Assembly: GCA_958295725.1 (NCBI GenBank)
Contig: OY282368.1
Coordinates: forward strand, 1,634,001-1,698,000
Direction: 5' to 3'
Origin: an uncultured Alphaproteobacteria bacterium
Lineage (GTDB): Bacteria > Pseudomonadota > Alphaproteobacteria > UBA2966
Length of the DNA stretch: 64,000 bases
In this document: piece by piece, positions 49,725 through 62,955 of the stretch
How the letters are laid out: each line of letters opens with the position of its first letter
How positions within the stretch are numbered: position 1 is the stretch's first letter
Program-made: the position numbers and the translations under genes
Notes under the pieces: model-generated
The model's input: only the letters and a program-made list of their open reading frames with translations
Database searches by the model: none
What the model was told of the DNA's origin: nothing

Positions 49725-51229
49725 CGCGCGACTCCGTAGATGCGGGCGAATTGCTCGCTGAACACGCCGCGGTCGCAAGCGAACCGGTCGTCGAGATCGG
49801 CCCCGTCCGCCGCCGCCTGTTCCGATACCCGCAGGAATGTATGGATTTGGTCGCTAATCGTCGCCAGCGCCCCGGCGCCGGCCTCGTACAGGACACCCGA
49901 TCCCGGCCGGCCCACGACCGCGTCCTCGAATCCCTTGCGCGAGAGTCCCGCGAAGGCGCGCTTCGCGATGTCACGCGCCGTCCGCGACCGCTCGTCTCCG
50001 GGAGCCCGTTCCGCGTCCTCGTCCGCCCGCAGCGCCACGTGCAGCGCCGCGCGCAACGCGTCGTTGACGCGCGCGTCCAGCGCGGCGAGCCGCTGGCGCC
50101 ATTCCCGGTACGTCTCGGCGCCGGCACAGGCGACGAGATCGTTCAGGGTGTCGCCGGCGGCCCGCCGCCTCGCGGCTTGCGACAGCCGGGCCTGGACATC
50201 TCCGAAGACCTCGGCGCGCATCAGGGACCAGGGCAGCCGGCGCGCGCGGGGGCCATGCTCCATCAGACGGTCCAGGGCGGTCAGGTCCACCTTGTTCAGG
50301 AACCGGACGTTATCGAGGGGCGGCTCCCGCAAGGCCGAAAGCGGGGACGTCCACGCGGCGGCCGTTTCCGCGTCGTCCAGGAGCCGGGCGACGTCGACCT
50401 CGCCCGCCTCGCGGTCGGAGCCGACAGGACGGGCGCGTTCGACGGCCTCGCGGTCCGTCGCGATGTCGAGGGCCGAAAGGAACGCCATGTAGGCGTCGAA
50501 CACGCTTCGGAACAGACGGAAGTTCCCCGCCTCGCCATCCACGGACTTTTCCCGCCAGAACGCCAGGACCGTGGCGTCCTCGACGACCAACGTCGCCCCG
50601 GATCTCGCGTGGTCGAGCAGCTCCCGGAACTTGCCCTGCGTCTGGACGCTCGGCAGGTGCTCCCTCAGGTATGCGTACAGGCGCCGTTCGATCCCGTTCG
50701 CCGCGTCCCGGACGCCGCGTCCCGTCACGGGCGGCTTCAGCATGGCCTGGAACTCGTTGTCGACGGCGGCGTAACCGACGGCGCCGCAGAGGAATTCGAA
50801 CAGGGCGGCAAGGATCGGCATTCCGGCGAACCCGATGTTGAAGACGCCGTCGTCGTAGCGCGCGGCGACTCCCTCCGCCGTCAGCTCGCATCCGGGACGT
50901 CGCCAGCCCGAGGCGGTCACGGCGTTCTCGATCCAGCCCCGGAATCCGGGACCGGTGGCGCGTTCCGGTCCCAGCAGCAAATGCTCGTAGGAACCGCGGC
51001 GTGGCGCGCACGAGTCGGCCACGTTGACCAGGTGGCACAGTTGCAGGACGGGCACGGCATAGGACCGGCAGACGATCAGCCGGTTGAGGCGGCGGCACAC
51101 CTTGGCGGGATAATGGGCGGCGCCGTCCGGGGTCGTGGAGTCCGCCACCGCGCGGAGGGCGGCGCGCAACTCGCCGCTCTGTCCCGCTTCCAGGACGAGG
51201 CTCGCCGCGCGTCTTATTTCGAGCGGCAT
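49721..51229 (-). CDS. Unrecognised 502-aa cytoplasmic protein of the Lon-like/FGE operon
   Basis: First gene of the three-gene operon. Mostly helical, with no signal peptide, no Walker motifs and no clear catalytic motif. One hydrophobic patch (GFAGMPILAALFEFLCGAVG, about residue 130-150) could be buried or membrane-touching. The C-terminal third is rich in Arg/Glu/Ala (RDIAKRAFAGLSRKGFED). Not recognised. In-frame ATG 51229 (MPLEIRRAASLVLEAG); no clear Shine-Dalgarno. Confidence 0.65.
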   Translation of the reverse strand: MPLEIRRAASLVLEAGQSGELRAALRAVADSTTPDGAAHYPAKVCRRLNRLIVCRSYAVPVLQLCHLVNVADSCAPRRGSYEHLLLGPERATGPGFRGWIENAVTASGWRRPGCELTAEGVAARYDDGVFNIGFAGMPILAALFEFLCGAVGYAAVDNEFQAMLKPPVTGRGVRDAANGIERRLYAYLREHLPSVQTQGKFRELLDHARSGATLVVEDATVLAFWREKSVDGEAGNFRLFRSVFDAYMAFLSALDIATDREAVERARPVGSDREAGEVDVARLLDDAETAAAWTSPLSALREPPLDNVRFLNKVDLTALDRLMEHGPRARRLPWSLMRAEVFGDVQARLSQAARRRAAGDTLNDLVACAGAETYREWRQRLAALDARVNDALRAALHVALRADEDAERAPGDERSRTARDIAKRAFAGLSRKGFEDAVVGRPGSGVLYEAGAGALATISDQIHTFLRVSEQAAADGADLDDRFACDRGVFSEQFARIYGVAR

Positions 51230-51319
51230 GTTCGCGCTTCCCGCGTCGGTGGGCTAAGTTCCGCCGTCGGACGACGGCCCGCGCCGTGTCCGGGCCGCGA
51301 GACCTCGAAGGGAGCATCC

Positions 51320-51568
51320 ATGTCGTTCTACAAACCGGACCTCGGCGCCAATCCCGACGACCCTTTCGCCCGCGATGCCGACGGCAAGCTGGTCAGGCGG
51401 GCGTTCTGGCTCGATATGAGCGATCGCTCCCTGGCGCTCGCCATGACCCGGGGGGTCGGCACCGCCCTGACCGCGACGGAAAAGCGCGCTCATCTCAAGG
51501 ACATCGGACGTTCCCACCTGATCGACGAGATCTGCGCGCCGGAAATCCTGCCGCCCAAGAAGGAGTGA
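51320..51568 (+). CDS. Small unrecognised protein, 82 aa
   Basis: Starts MSFYKPDLGANPDDPFARDA, with GAAGGGAG 8 bases before the ATG. Polar, no signal or membrane segment; helical stretch at RSLALAMTRGVGTALTATEK. Codon position composition looks like a real gene (GC-rich third positions). Divergent from the 502-aa gene, convergent with htpG. Function unknown. Confidence 0.6.
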   Translation: MSFYKPDLGANPDDPFARDADGKLVRRAFWLDMSDRSLALAMTRGVGTALTATEKRAHLKDIGRSHLIDEICAPEILPPKKE

Positions 51569-51683
51569 CGCGACCGCGCACGGCGGGGTTTTCGCGCCCA
51601 CGCTTCGACCTCTTCCTCGCTTCCCGCAGGACGGACGACGTTACGCCATCTCCGCCCGCGCGGCAATACGGCGAGCCGCCCCG

Positions 51684-54815
<3,132 letters not shown>

Positions 54816-54974
54816 AAAACGGTTGCGGCGGTGTAACTTGGGCGATTCCTTCGCCCGGAGCGGCGGTTTTCTCCCGGAACCCGCCGGTGCTATAAGGAAC
54901 CGGCGGCGCAGGCGTGCGCCGCGCTGAATTCGTTCCGGCGCCAGCGGAGTCCGAACGACCGACGGGCGGAGGCC

Positions 54975-56144
54975 ATGAACATTCACGAGTATCAGGCGAA
55001 GAGCATTCTCGCGCGGTATGGCGTCGCCGTCCCCAGGGGATTCGTGGCCACCCGCGAGGACGAAATCGCGCGTGCCGTGGGTGAGATCGAGGGTCTGGTC
55101 TGGGTCGTCAAGGCGCAGATTCACGCCGGCGGGCGGGGAAAGGGCGGCGGCGTCAAGGTGTGCGGCTCCGCCGAGCAGGCTCTCGAGGCCGCCCGCGGCA
55201 TGATGGGCATGACCCTGACGACCCCTCAGACCGGCCCCGAGGGCAAGATCGTTCGGAGGGTTTACGTCGAGGAAGGTTGCGACATCGCGCGAGAGTTGTA
55301 TCTCGGCGTGCTCGTGGATCGGGCGACGAGCCGGGTGACGATCATGGCGTCGACCGAAGGCGGCATGGAGATCGAGGAAGTCGCGGTCGAGAGCCCGGAG
55401 AAGATCCACTTGGTGACGGTCGATCCGGCGACGGGGCTCCGGCCCCACCATGCCCGCCGCGTCGCCTTCGGACTCGGGCTCGAGGGCGAGCGGGTGGGCG
55501 CCGCCGCCAGGCTCGTGACCGGGCTCTACCGGGCGTTCGACGACACGGACGCGAGTCTGATCGAGATCAATCCCCTGGTCGTCACCGGGAACGGCGGCGT
55601 CATGGCGCTCGACGCCAAGATGAACTTCGACGACAACGCTCTCTATCGCCACGCCGACATCGCGGACATGCGCGACGAATCGGAGGAGGACCCGACGGAG
55701 CTCAGGGCCCGCGAGCACGAGCTCAGCTACATCAAGCTCGATGGGAATATCGGCTGCATGGTGAACGGCGCCGGCCTGGCGATGGCCACCATGGACATCG
55801 TCAAGCTCTACGGTGGGGAACCGGCCAACTTCCTCGATGTGGGCGGCGGCGCGACCAGGGAGCGCGTGACCGAAGCCTTCAAGATCATCCTCTCCGACGG
55901 GAACGTCGCCGGTATTCTGGTGAACATCTTCGGCGGCATCATGCGCTGCGACACCATCGCCGAGGGCGTCGTCGCGGCGGCCAGGGAAATCGGCCTCGAC
56001 GTTCCGCTGGTCGTCCGGCTGGAAGGGACCAACGTCGACCTGGGCAGGAGGATTCTCGCCGAATCGGGCCTCCCCATCGTATCCGGCGACGACCTCGCCG
56101 ACGCGGCGGAAAAGATCGTCGCCGCGGTGAAGGAGGCGGCCTGA
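54975..56144 (+). CDS. sucC: Succinyl-CoA synthetase beta subunit (ADP-forming)
   Basis: 389 aa ATP-grasp subunit. [19 protein letters not shown] opens it, [15 protein letters not shown] lies in the ATP-grasp domain, and [17 protein letters not shown] is the CoA-binding end signature. Stop overlaps the sucD start by one base (TGATG). Confidence 0.95.
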   Translation: MNIHEYQAKSILARYGVAVPRGFVATREDEIARAVGEIEGLVWVVKAQIHAGGRGKGGGVKVCGSAEQALEAARGMMGMTLTTPQTGPEGKIVRRVYVEEGCDIARELYLGVLVDRATSRVTIMASTEGGMEIEEVAVESPEKIHLVTVDPATGLRPHHARRVAFGLGLEGERVGAAARLVTGLYRAFDDTDASLIEINPLVVTGNGGVMALDAKMNFDDNALYRHADIADMRDESEEDPTELRAREHELSYIKLDGNIGCMVNGAGLAMATMDIVKLYGGEPANFLDVGGGATRERVTEAFKIILSDGNVAGILVNIFGGIMRCDTIAEGVVAAAREIGLDVPLVVRLEGTNVDLGRRILAESGLPIVSGDDLADAAEKIVAAVKEAA

Positions 56145-57019
56145 TGCCGGTGCTGGTCGATTCGGACACGAGAGTCATCTGCCAAGGGATCACCGGCGCC
56201 CAGGGCACGTTCCACACCGAACAGGCGATCGTCTACGGCACCAGGATGGTCGGCGGCGTGACGCCCGGAAAGGGCGGCGCGACCCATCTCGGCCTCCCGG
56301 TGTTCGACACGGTGCAGGAGGCGGTCGACGCGACGGGCGCGAACGCCTCCGCGATCTACGTGCCGCCTCCGTTCGCGGCCGACGCCATTCTCGAGGCGGT
56401 CGACGCCGGGGTGGAGCTCGTCGTCTGCATCACGGAAGGCATCCCCGTGATCGACATGGTGCGGGTCAAACGCGCGCTCGACGGCTCGCCAAGCCGCCTG
56501 ATAGGTCCCAACTGTCCCGGCGTGATCACGCCGGACGAATGCAAGATCGGCATCATGCCGGGCCACATCCACGCGCGCGGCTCGACCGGGATCGTGTCGC
56601 GTTCCGGTACGCTGACCTACGAGGCCGTCGGGCAGACGACGGCCGCGGGACTGGGACAGTCGACGTGTATCGGGATCGGCGGCGACCCGGTGAACGGCAC
56701 GAGCTTCATCGATTGTCTGGAGATGTTCCTGGGCGACGACGGGACCGAGTCGATCGTCATGATCGGCGAGATCGGCGGCACGGCCGAGGAAGAGGCCGCC
56801 GACTTCATCGCGAGGAGCAGGATCAGGAAGCCCGTGGTCGGGTTCATCGCGGGCCGCACGGCCCCCCCGGGCCGGCGCATGGGTCATGCCGGCGCCATCG
56901 TTTCCGGCGGCCGGGGTGGCGCCGAGGACAAGATCGAGGCGATGCGCGCCGCCGGCATCGCGGTGGCCGAGTCGCCGGCGGCGCTGGGGGCGACCATGGT
57001 GGACGCGCTCAAGGGCTGA
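56144..57019 (+). CDS. sucD: Succinyl-CoA synthetase alpha subunit
   Basis: 291 aa. CoA site [15 protein letters not shown], and the phosphorylated His in [11 protein letters not shown]. Start ATG 56144 directly overlaps sucC. With sucC makes succinate plus ATP from succinyl-CoA. Confidence 0.95.
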   Translation: MPVLVDSDTRVICQGITGAQGTFHTEQAIVYGTRMVGGVTPGKGGATHLGLPVFDTVQEAVDATGANASAIYVPPPFAADAILEAVDAGVELVVCITEGIPVIDMVRVKRALDGSPSRLIGPNCPGVITPDECKIGIMPGHIHARGSTGIVSRSGTLTYEAVGQTTAAGLGQSTCIGIGGDPVNGTSFIDCLEMFLGDDGTESIVMIGEIGGTAEEEAADFIARSRIRKPVVGFIAGRTAPPGRRMGHAGAIVSGGRGGAEDKIEAMRAAGIAVAESPAALGATMVDALKG

Positions 57020-57073
57020 GCGGTCGACCGCGGCGCGTTTCGGGACCGGGCCACGTGAAGCGAAGGTGGGATC

Positions 57074-59923
57074 ATGTCCGTCGAACTCGATAAGACCGCC
57101 TTTCTGACGGGCGACGCCAGCGGATTCCTGGAGCAGCTCTACGTCCGTTTCCTCGACGATCCGGCACCGCTGACTCCGGGATGGCGGGAGTTCTTCGCCA
57201 GCCTGGGCGACGACGCCCCGGACGTGCTGGCGGCGGCCCGGGGCGCGCCCTGGAGACGCCGCGACCTGTTCGAGGACCGCGACGAGGAAGGTCAACGCGA
57301 CGCCCGGCGCGACGGCGGGGAAACGGCGACCCGGAGCCGGCAGGCGACCCTGGACTCCGTGCGGGCCCTGATGTTGATCCGCGCCTATCGCGTCCGCGGG
57401 CATCTCCTGGCCGATCTCGATCCCCTCGCCCTCGAACCCCGGGAATACCATCCCGAGCTCGATCCGAAATCGTACGGCTTCACCGACGGCGATCTGGACC
57501 GGTCGATCTTCATCGACAACGTGTTGGGCCTGGAGACCGCGACGCTCCGTGAGATCGTCGACGTGCTGCGGCAGACCTACGGCGGGACCATCGGCTACGA
57601 GTTCATGCACATCAGCCGGGCCGAGGAAAAGCTGTGGATTCAACGCCGCATCGAAGGCGAGGAGTATCACGAGAAGATCAGCTCCTCGCGGAAGCGCAAG
57701 ATCATGCGCCAACTCACCCATGCCGAGGGGTTCGAGCGCTTCCTCCATCTCAAGTATCCGGGCACCAAGCGTTTCGGCCTCGACGGCGCGGAGTCGGCCA
57801 TCCCGCTGCTGGAGGGGTCCATCAAGCGGGCCGCCCAGATGGGCGTGCGGGAAGTGCTCATCGGTATGCCCCACCGGGGCCGTCTCAACGTGCTCGCCAA
57901 CGTCATGGAGAAGCCCCACGCCCAGATCTTCGGGGAGTTTCAGGGTTTCGAGGCGCGTCCCGACGACTGGCAGGGCTCCGGCGACGTCAAGTACCACCTC
58001 GGCACGTCCGCCGAGCGCATCATGGACGACATGCCCGTCTACGTGTCCCTCAGCCCCAATCCGTCCCACCTGGAGGCGGTGGACCCGGTGGTCATGGGGC
58101 GTATTCGCGGCAAGCAGTTCCTGCGCGGCGACGAGGACCGCAAGGAGGTGATGGGCATCCTCCTGCACGGCGACGCCGCCTTCGCGGGCCAAGGCATCGT
58201 GCCGGAAACGTTCGGTCTGTCGGAATTGCGCGGCTACAAGACGGGCGGAACCGTCCACGTCATCGTCAACAACCAGATCGGCTTCACCACGAGCCCGTCG
58301 TTCTCGCGCTCCTCGCCGTATCCCTCCGACTTCGCGAAAGGCGTCGAGGCGCCGATCTTCCACGTCAACGGCGACGATCCGGAGGCAGTGGTGACCGTCG
58401 CCCGCATCGCGACGGAGTACCGCCAGAACTTCGGCCGGGACGTCGTCATCGACATGTTCTGCTACCGCCGCCTGGGCCATAACGAGGGCGACGAACCCAA
58501 GTTCACGCAACCCCTCATGTACGGCAAGATCGCCGAACACCCGACGACGCGGGAGATCTACGCGCGCAAGCTCGTCGACGAGGGAGAGATGACACAGCGA
58601 GAGGTCGACGGCCTCGCCGACGGGTTCCGCGACCATCTCGACCGGCAGTTCCAGGCCGCGGCGAGTTACCGGCCCAACCGCGCGATGTGGTTCGAAGGGC
58701 GGTGGGAGGGCATCGGCCGGGCCCACGGCGAGGTCCGGCGCGGGAGAACGGCGGTAAGCCAGAGGAGGTTGCGCGAGGTCGGCAGGGCGTTGACGACCGT
58801 GCCCGACGGTATCGCGCTGCACCCGACCATCCGGCGGCAGCTCGAGGCCAAGGAGGAGCGGTTCGGGTCGGGCAAGGGCATCGACTGGGCCACCGCGGAG
58901 GCGCTCGCCTTCGGCGCCCTGCTCCAGGAAGGACACCACGTCCGGCTTTCGGGGCAGGACTGCGGCCGCGGGACGTTCTCCCAGCGCCACGCCGTCCTCG
59001 TCGATCAGGATACCGAGGAACGCTACGTCCCCCTCAACAACATCCGCGAAGGCCAGGGCCGGTTCGAGGTCATCGACAGCATGTTGTCGGAGCTGGCGGT
59101 GCTCGGGTTCGAATACGGCTATTCGCTCACGGACCCGAACGTTCTCGTCCTCTGGGAGGCGCAGTTCGGCGACTTCGCCAACGGTGCGCAGGTCATCGTC
59201 GACCAGTTCCTGGCGCCCGGCGAGATGAAGTGGATGCGCACGAGCGGGCTCGTCATGCTTCTCCCGCACGGCCAGGAAGGACAGGGACCGGAGCACAGTT
59301 CGGGCCGGCTGGAGCGGTATCTCCAGCTCTGCGCCGAGGACAACCTCCAGGTCGTACAGCCGAGCGCGCCGTTCAACTACTTCCACGCGCTGCGCCGGCA
59401 GATCCATCGCGATTTCCGCAAGCCGCTGATCTGCATGACGCCCAAATCGCTGCTGCGCCACAGGCTGTGCGTGTCCGATCTGTACGAGTTCGCGCACGGC
59501 GATTCGTTCCACCGGTTGCTCTGGGACCGGGGCGACGTCGACGCCGACGAGAAGATCCGGCGCGTCGTGATGTGTTCCGGCAAGGTCTACTACGACCTCT
59601 TCGAGGAGCGGGAGAAGCGCGGCGTCCGCGATGTCTACCTGTTGCGCGTCGAGCAGCTCTACCCCTTCCCGGCGCGGGCCGCGCGCAAGGAGCTGTCGCG
59701 TTTTCCGAGGGCCGACGTGGTCTGGTGCCAGGAAGAGCCCAGGAACATGGGCGCCTGGACGTTCGTCGAGCCGCGGGTCGAGGACGCCCTGGTGGACATC
59801 GGCCACGGATCGAAACGCCCGCGCTACGTCGGGCGGACCGAAATGGCCGCGCCGGCGCCGGGAACGACGAAGCTGCACGCCAGACAGCAGGCGGCCCTCG
59901 TGGACGAGGCCCTGACGTTGTAG
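57074..59923 (+). CDS. sucA: 2-oxoglutarate dehydrogenase E1
   Basis: 949 aa thiamine-diphosphate enzyme. N-terminal lipoyl-docking segment (EQLYVRFLDDPAPLTPGWRE), TPP site GMPHRGRLNVLANV and GDAAFAGQGIVPET, VNNQIGFTTSP, C-terminal transketolase part ending HARQQAALVDEALTL. Fifty-four bases after sucD. Normal length for the family (about 930-990). Confidence 0.96.
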   Translation: MSVELDKTAFLTGDASGFLEQLYVRFLDDPAPLTPGWREFFASLGDDAPDVLAAARGAPWRRRDLFEDRDEEGQRDARRDGGETATRSRQATLDSVRALMLIRAYRVRGHLLADLDPLALEPREYHPELDPKSYGFTDGDLDRSIFIDNVLGLETATLREIVDVLRQTYGGTIGYEFMHISRAEEKLWIQRRIEGEEYHEKISSSRKRKIMRQLTHAEGFERFLHLKYPGTKRFGLDGAESAIPLLEGSIKRAAQMGVREVLIGMPHRGRLNVLANVMEKPHAQIFGEFQGFEARPDDWQGSGDVKYHLGTSAERIMDDMPVYVSLSPNPSHLEAVDPVVMGRIRGKQFLRGDEDRKEVMGILLHGDAAFAGQGIVPETFGLSELRGYKTGGTVHVIVNNQIGFTTSPSFSRSSPYPSDFAKGVEAPIFHVNGDDPEAVVTVARIATEYRQNFGRDVVIDMFCYRRLGHNEGDEPKFTQPLMYGKIAEHPTTREIYARKLVDEGEMTQREVDGLADGFRDHLDRQFQAAASYRPNRAMWFEGRWEGIGRAHGEVRRGRTAVSQRRLREVGRALTTVPDGIALHPTIRRQLEAKEERFGSGKGIDWATAEALAFGALLQEGHHVRLSGQDCGRGTFSQRHAVLVDQDTEERYVPLNNIREGQGRFEVIDSMLSELAVLGFEYGYSLTDPNVLVLWEAQFGDFANGAQVIVDQFLAPGEMKWMRTSGLVMLLPHGQEGQGPEHSSGRLERYLQLCAEDNLQVVQPSAPFNYFHALRRQIHRDFRKPLICMTPKSLLRHRLCVSDLYEFAHGDSFHRLLWDRGDVDADEKIRRVVMCSGKVYYDLFEEREKRGVRDVYLLRVEQLYPFPARAARKELSRFPRADVVWCQEEPRNMGAWTFVEPRVEDALVDIGHGSKRPRYVGRTEMAAPAPGTTKLHARQQAALVDEALTL

Positions 59924-59946
59924 GCGGCCCCCGACGGGAGTAGAGG

Positions 59947-61155
59947 ATGGCGACGGAGATCAGAGTTCCCCCGCTTGGCGAGTCGGTGGCGGAGGCGACG
60001 GTCGCGCGCTGGTTGAAACGGGTCGGCGAGCCCGTCGCGCGCGACGAGATCGTCTGCGAGATCGAGACCGACAAGGTCGCGCTCGAGGTGCCGGCACCGG
60101 CGGCCGGCGCGATCGAGGCCATCGACGCGGACGCCGGCGACACGGTCGCGGCAGGCGCCGTGCTGGGCCGCATCGCCGAGGGCGCGGGCGCACCGACGGA
60201 CCCGGCGCCGACGCCGGCTCCCAAACCCGCTCCGGCGCCGGTCGCGGCGGAGGCGCCCCGGACGGATATGGCGCTGTCGCCCGCCGTCCAGCGACTCGTC
60301 GAAGAGCACGGTCTGGATCCGGCGGCCATAACCGGCACAGGCAAGGACGGCCGCATCCTGAAGGGCGACGTGCTGGCCCATGTCGAGAAGAGGCCGATGC
60401 CCGCGGCGGCCACCGGCGCGGCTCCACCCCTGCCCCCGCCCTCGTCCGATACGGACAAGCGCGAGCGGCGCGTCCCCATGACCCGGCTGCGCCGGCGCAT
60501 CGCCGAGCGTCTCAAGGAGGCCCAGAACACGGCGGCCATCCTGACCACGTTCAACGAGGCCGACATGAGCACCGTCATGGCGCTCCGCGCGGAATATCGG
60601 GACGATTTCGAGAAGCGGCACGGGACGCGCCTCGGCTTCATGTCGTTCTTCGTCAATGCCTGTGTCGTCGCGCTCGGGGAGATACCCGAGGTCAACGCGG
60701 CGATCGAGGGCGACGACCTCGTGTACAGGGACTACTACGACATCGGGGTGGCGGTCGCGACGCCGCGGGGCCTCGTCGTGCCGGTCGTGCGCGACGCCGA
60801 CCGTCTGGGACTCGCCGGGATCGAGCGCGCGATCGCGGATCTGGGCCGTCGGGCGCGCGACGGCGCGCTCGGGCTCGACGAGATGACCGGCGGCACGTTC
60901 ACCATCACCAACGGCGGCGTTTACGGATCGCTGCTCTCGACCCCGATCCTGAACCCGCCGCAGTCGGGCATTCTGGGTATGCACAGGATTCAGGAGCGGC
61001 CGGTGGTCGTGGACGGAGCCATCGAGGCGCGGCCCATGATGTATCTCGCCCTGAGCTACGACCACCGCGTCGTCGACGGGCGCGAGGCCGTCACGTTCCT
61101 CGTGCGCGTGAAGGAATGTCTCGAGAGTCCGCAACGCATGCTGCTCGGTCTTTGA
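59947..61155 (+). CDS. sucB: Dihydrolipoamide succinyltransferase (E2)
   Basis: 402 aa. Lipoyl domain with modified K43 in [11 protein letters not shown]; a Pro/Ala linker; E3-binding domain ([20 protein letters not shown]); C-terminal catalytic core with the His/Asp motif [13 protein letters not shown]. Twenty-three bases after sucA. Confidence 0.95.
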   Translation: MATEIRVPPLGESVAEATVARWLKRVGEPVARDEIVCEIETDKVALEVPAPAAGAIEAIDADAGDTVAAGAVLGRIAEGAGAPTDPAPTPAPKPAPAPVAAEAPRTDMALSPAVQRLVEEHGLDPAAITGTGKDGRILKGDVLAHVEKRPMPAAATGAAPPLPPPSSDTDKRERRVPMTRLRRRIAERLKEAQNTAAILTTFNEADMSTVMALRAEYRDDFEKRHGTRLGFMSFFVNACVVALGEIPEVNAAIEGDDLVYRDYYDIGVAVATPRGLVVPVVRDADRLGLAGIERAIADLGRRARDGALGLDEMTGGTFTITNGGVYGSLLSTPILNPPQSGILGMHRIQERPVVVDGAIEARPMMYLALSYDHRVVDGREAVTFLVRVKECLESPQRMLLGL

Positions 61156-61204
61156 CGGGCGCCCGGTTCGCCGGCGGCGCGACGGCGGTTTCGAGGGTTT
61201 GGAC

Positions 61205-62614
61205 ATGAGCGACGACACTTACGACCTCGTGGTCATCGGCGGCGGCCCTGGCGGGTACGTCGCGGCGATTCGCGCGGCGCAACTCGGGATGAGAACGGCC
61301 TGCGTCGAGGCCCGGGAGACGCTGGGGGGGACCTGCCTGAACGTGGGCTGCATCCCGTCGAAGGCGTTGCTGCGCTCTTCCGAACTGTTCGCCGAGGCGC
61401 GACACGGCCTCTCCGGTCACGGGATCGTTACGGGCGCCGTCGAGCTCGACCTGAAGGCCATGATGGCCCGCAAGGACAAGGTCGTCGAGGACCTGACGAA
61501 GGGCATCGAGTTCCTGTTCAGGAAAAACGAGGTGGAGTTCGTCCAGGGTTTCGGCAGGATCGCCGCGCCCGGACGGGTGGAGGTCGAACCCGCCAACGGC
61601 GCCGCGAAGACGTTGAACGCCGGCAAGATCATCATCGCCACGGGATCGGAGGTCGCGCCGCTCGCCGGCGTCGATATCGACGAGAAGCGGATCGTGTCGT
61701 CCACCGGCGCGCTGGCGCTCGGCGCCGTGCCGGAGCGCATGGCGGTGATCGGCGCCGGCTACATCGGTCTCGAGCTGGGCTCCGTCTGGCGGCGCCTCGG
61801 CGCCGAGGTCACGGTCGTGGAGTTCCTCGACCGGGTCACGCCGGGCATGGACGGCGAACTGTCAAAGAACCTGCAACGGCTCCTCGCCCGGCAAGGGCTT
61901 TCGTTCAGGCTCGGTTCCAGGGTTACCGCGGCCAGGAAGGTCCGCGGCGGCGTGGCTCTGAGCATCGAGCCGGCGGCCGGCGGGGAGAGCGAGACGCTCG
62001 AGGCCGACGTCGTGCTGGTCTCGGTCGGGCGGCGACCGAACACCGGCGGGCTCGGTCTCGAGGACGCCGGGGTGGAGCGCGACGAGCGCGGGTTCGTCAA
62101 GGTGGACGCGCACTTCGGGACGAGCGTCGGCGGCATCCACGCCATCGGCGACGCGGCGCCCGGCCCCATGCTGGCCCACAAGGCCGAGGAGGACGGCGTG
62201 GCCTGCGTCGAGACGATGGCTGGCGGGGCCGGCCATGTCGACTACGGCCTGATTCCCGGCGTCGTCTACACGTGGCCCGAGGCCGCGTCCGTCGGCAGGT
62301 CCGAGGAGGCCCTGAAGGAGGACGGGGTCGACTACGTCGTCGGCAAGTTCCCGTTCATGGCCAACAGCCGCGCCCGGACGACCGGCGACACCGACGGCAT
62401 GGTCAAGATCCTGGCCGACGGGAAGACAGACCGCGTACTCGGCGTCCACATCCTCGGCGCCGAGGCGGGCACGCTGATCCACGAGGCGGCGACCGCCATG
62501 GTGTACGGCGCGTCGTCCGAGGACATCGCCCGCACCTGCCACGCCCACCCGACGCTTGCCGAAGCGATCAAGGAAGCGGCGCTCGCCGCGCACGGGCGCG
62601 CGATCCACGTGTAG
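61205..62614 (+). CDS. lpdA: Dihydrolipoamide dehydrogenase (E3)
   Basis: 469 aa. FAD motif VIGGGPGGYVAAI, redox Cys pair C44/C49 (GGTCLNVGCIPSK), NAD motif VIGAGYIGLELGSV, and the C-terminal His-Glu pair in CHAHPTLAEAIKEAA. ATG 61205 is preceded by GAGGG. Last gene of the mdh-suc block; likely shared with other 2-oxoacid dehydrogenases. Confidence 0.95.
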   Translation: MSDDTYDLVVIGGGPGGYVAAIRAAQLGMRTACVEARETLGGTCLNVGCIPSKALLRSSELFAEARHGLSGHGIVTGAVELDLKAMMARKDKVVEDLTKGIEFLFRKNEVEFVQGFGRIAAPGRVEVEPANGAAKTLNAGKIIIATGSEVAPLAGVDIDEKRIVSSTGALALGAVPERMAVIGAGYIGLELGSVWRRLGAEVTVVEFLDRVTPGMDGELSKNLQRLLARQGLSFRLGSRVTAARKVRGGVALSIEPAAGGESETLEADVVLVSVGRRPNTGGLGLEDAGVERDERGFVKVDAHFGTSVGGIHAIGDAAPGPMLAHKAEEDGVACVETMAGGAGHVDYGLIPGVVYTWPEAASVGRSEEALKEDGVDYVVGKFPFMANSRARTTGDTDGMVKILADGKTDRVLGVHILGAEAGTLIHEAATAMVYGASSEDIARTCHAHPTLAEAIKEAALAAHGRAIHV

Positions 62615-62661
62615 CGCGCGCCGACGCCGATGGGATTTTGTCGGGATGGAAGCGGAATGGC

Positions 62662-62955
62662 ATGTTCGAGTTCGAGTGGGATCCGGCCAAGGCGGCAAGT
62701 AACCTCCGGAAGCATGGGATCGGTTTCGGGCTTGCCGCCACGGTGTTCCGGGATCGACTCGTGCGGTCGATTCCCGACGAGGATCACGACGAGTCCGAGG
62801 AACGGTGGATAACGACGGGTTGCGTCGTCGACGGTCGGCTGCTGGTGGTGTGTCATACTTTTACGGAGATCGGCGGCGACAAGACCTTGGTGCGGATCAT
62901 CTCGGCTCGCCGGGCCACCCGTAGCGAGCGGTATCAGTACGAGGCGGGCGAATGA
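62662..62955 (+). CDS. brnT: BrnT-family toxin (ribonuclease)
   Basis: 97 aa. Family features: FEFEWDPAKAASNLRKHGI at the start, FRDRLVRSIPDEDHDESEER in the middle, ISARRATRSERYQYE at the end. BrnT toxins are RNase folds (RelE-like) that stop growth when free of the BrnA antitoxin. Its stop overlaps the next ATG (ATGA), the tight coupling expected of a toxin-antitoxin pair. It is 47 bp after lpdA. What follows is not a normal BrnA. Confidence 0.88.
   Translation: MFEFEWDPAKAASNLRKHGIGFGLAATVFRDRLVRSIPDEDHDESEERWITTGCVVDGRLLVVCHTFTEIGGDKTLVRIISARRATRSERYQYEAGE

Noticed and set aside
54841..54900. TATAAG near 54891 as the sucC promoter
   Set aside because: No acceptable -35 at proper spacing; too weak to list as a feature.
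55808..59878. Long open frame (1,356 codons) antisense to sucD and sucA
   Set aside because: Mirrors the codon structure of known genes on the other strand; composition typical of antisense frames in GC-rich DNA.
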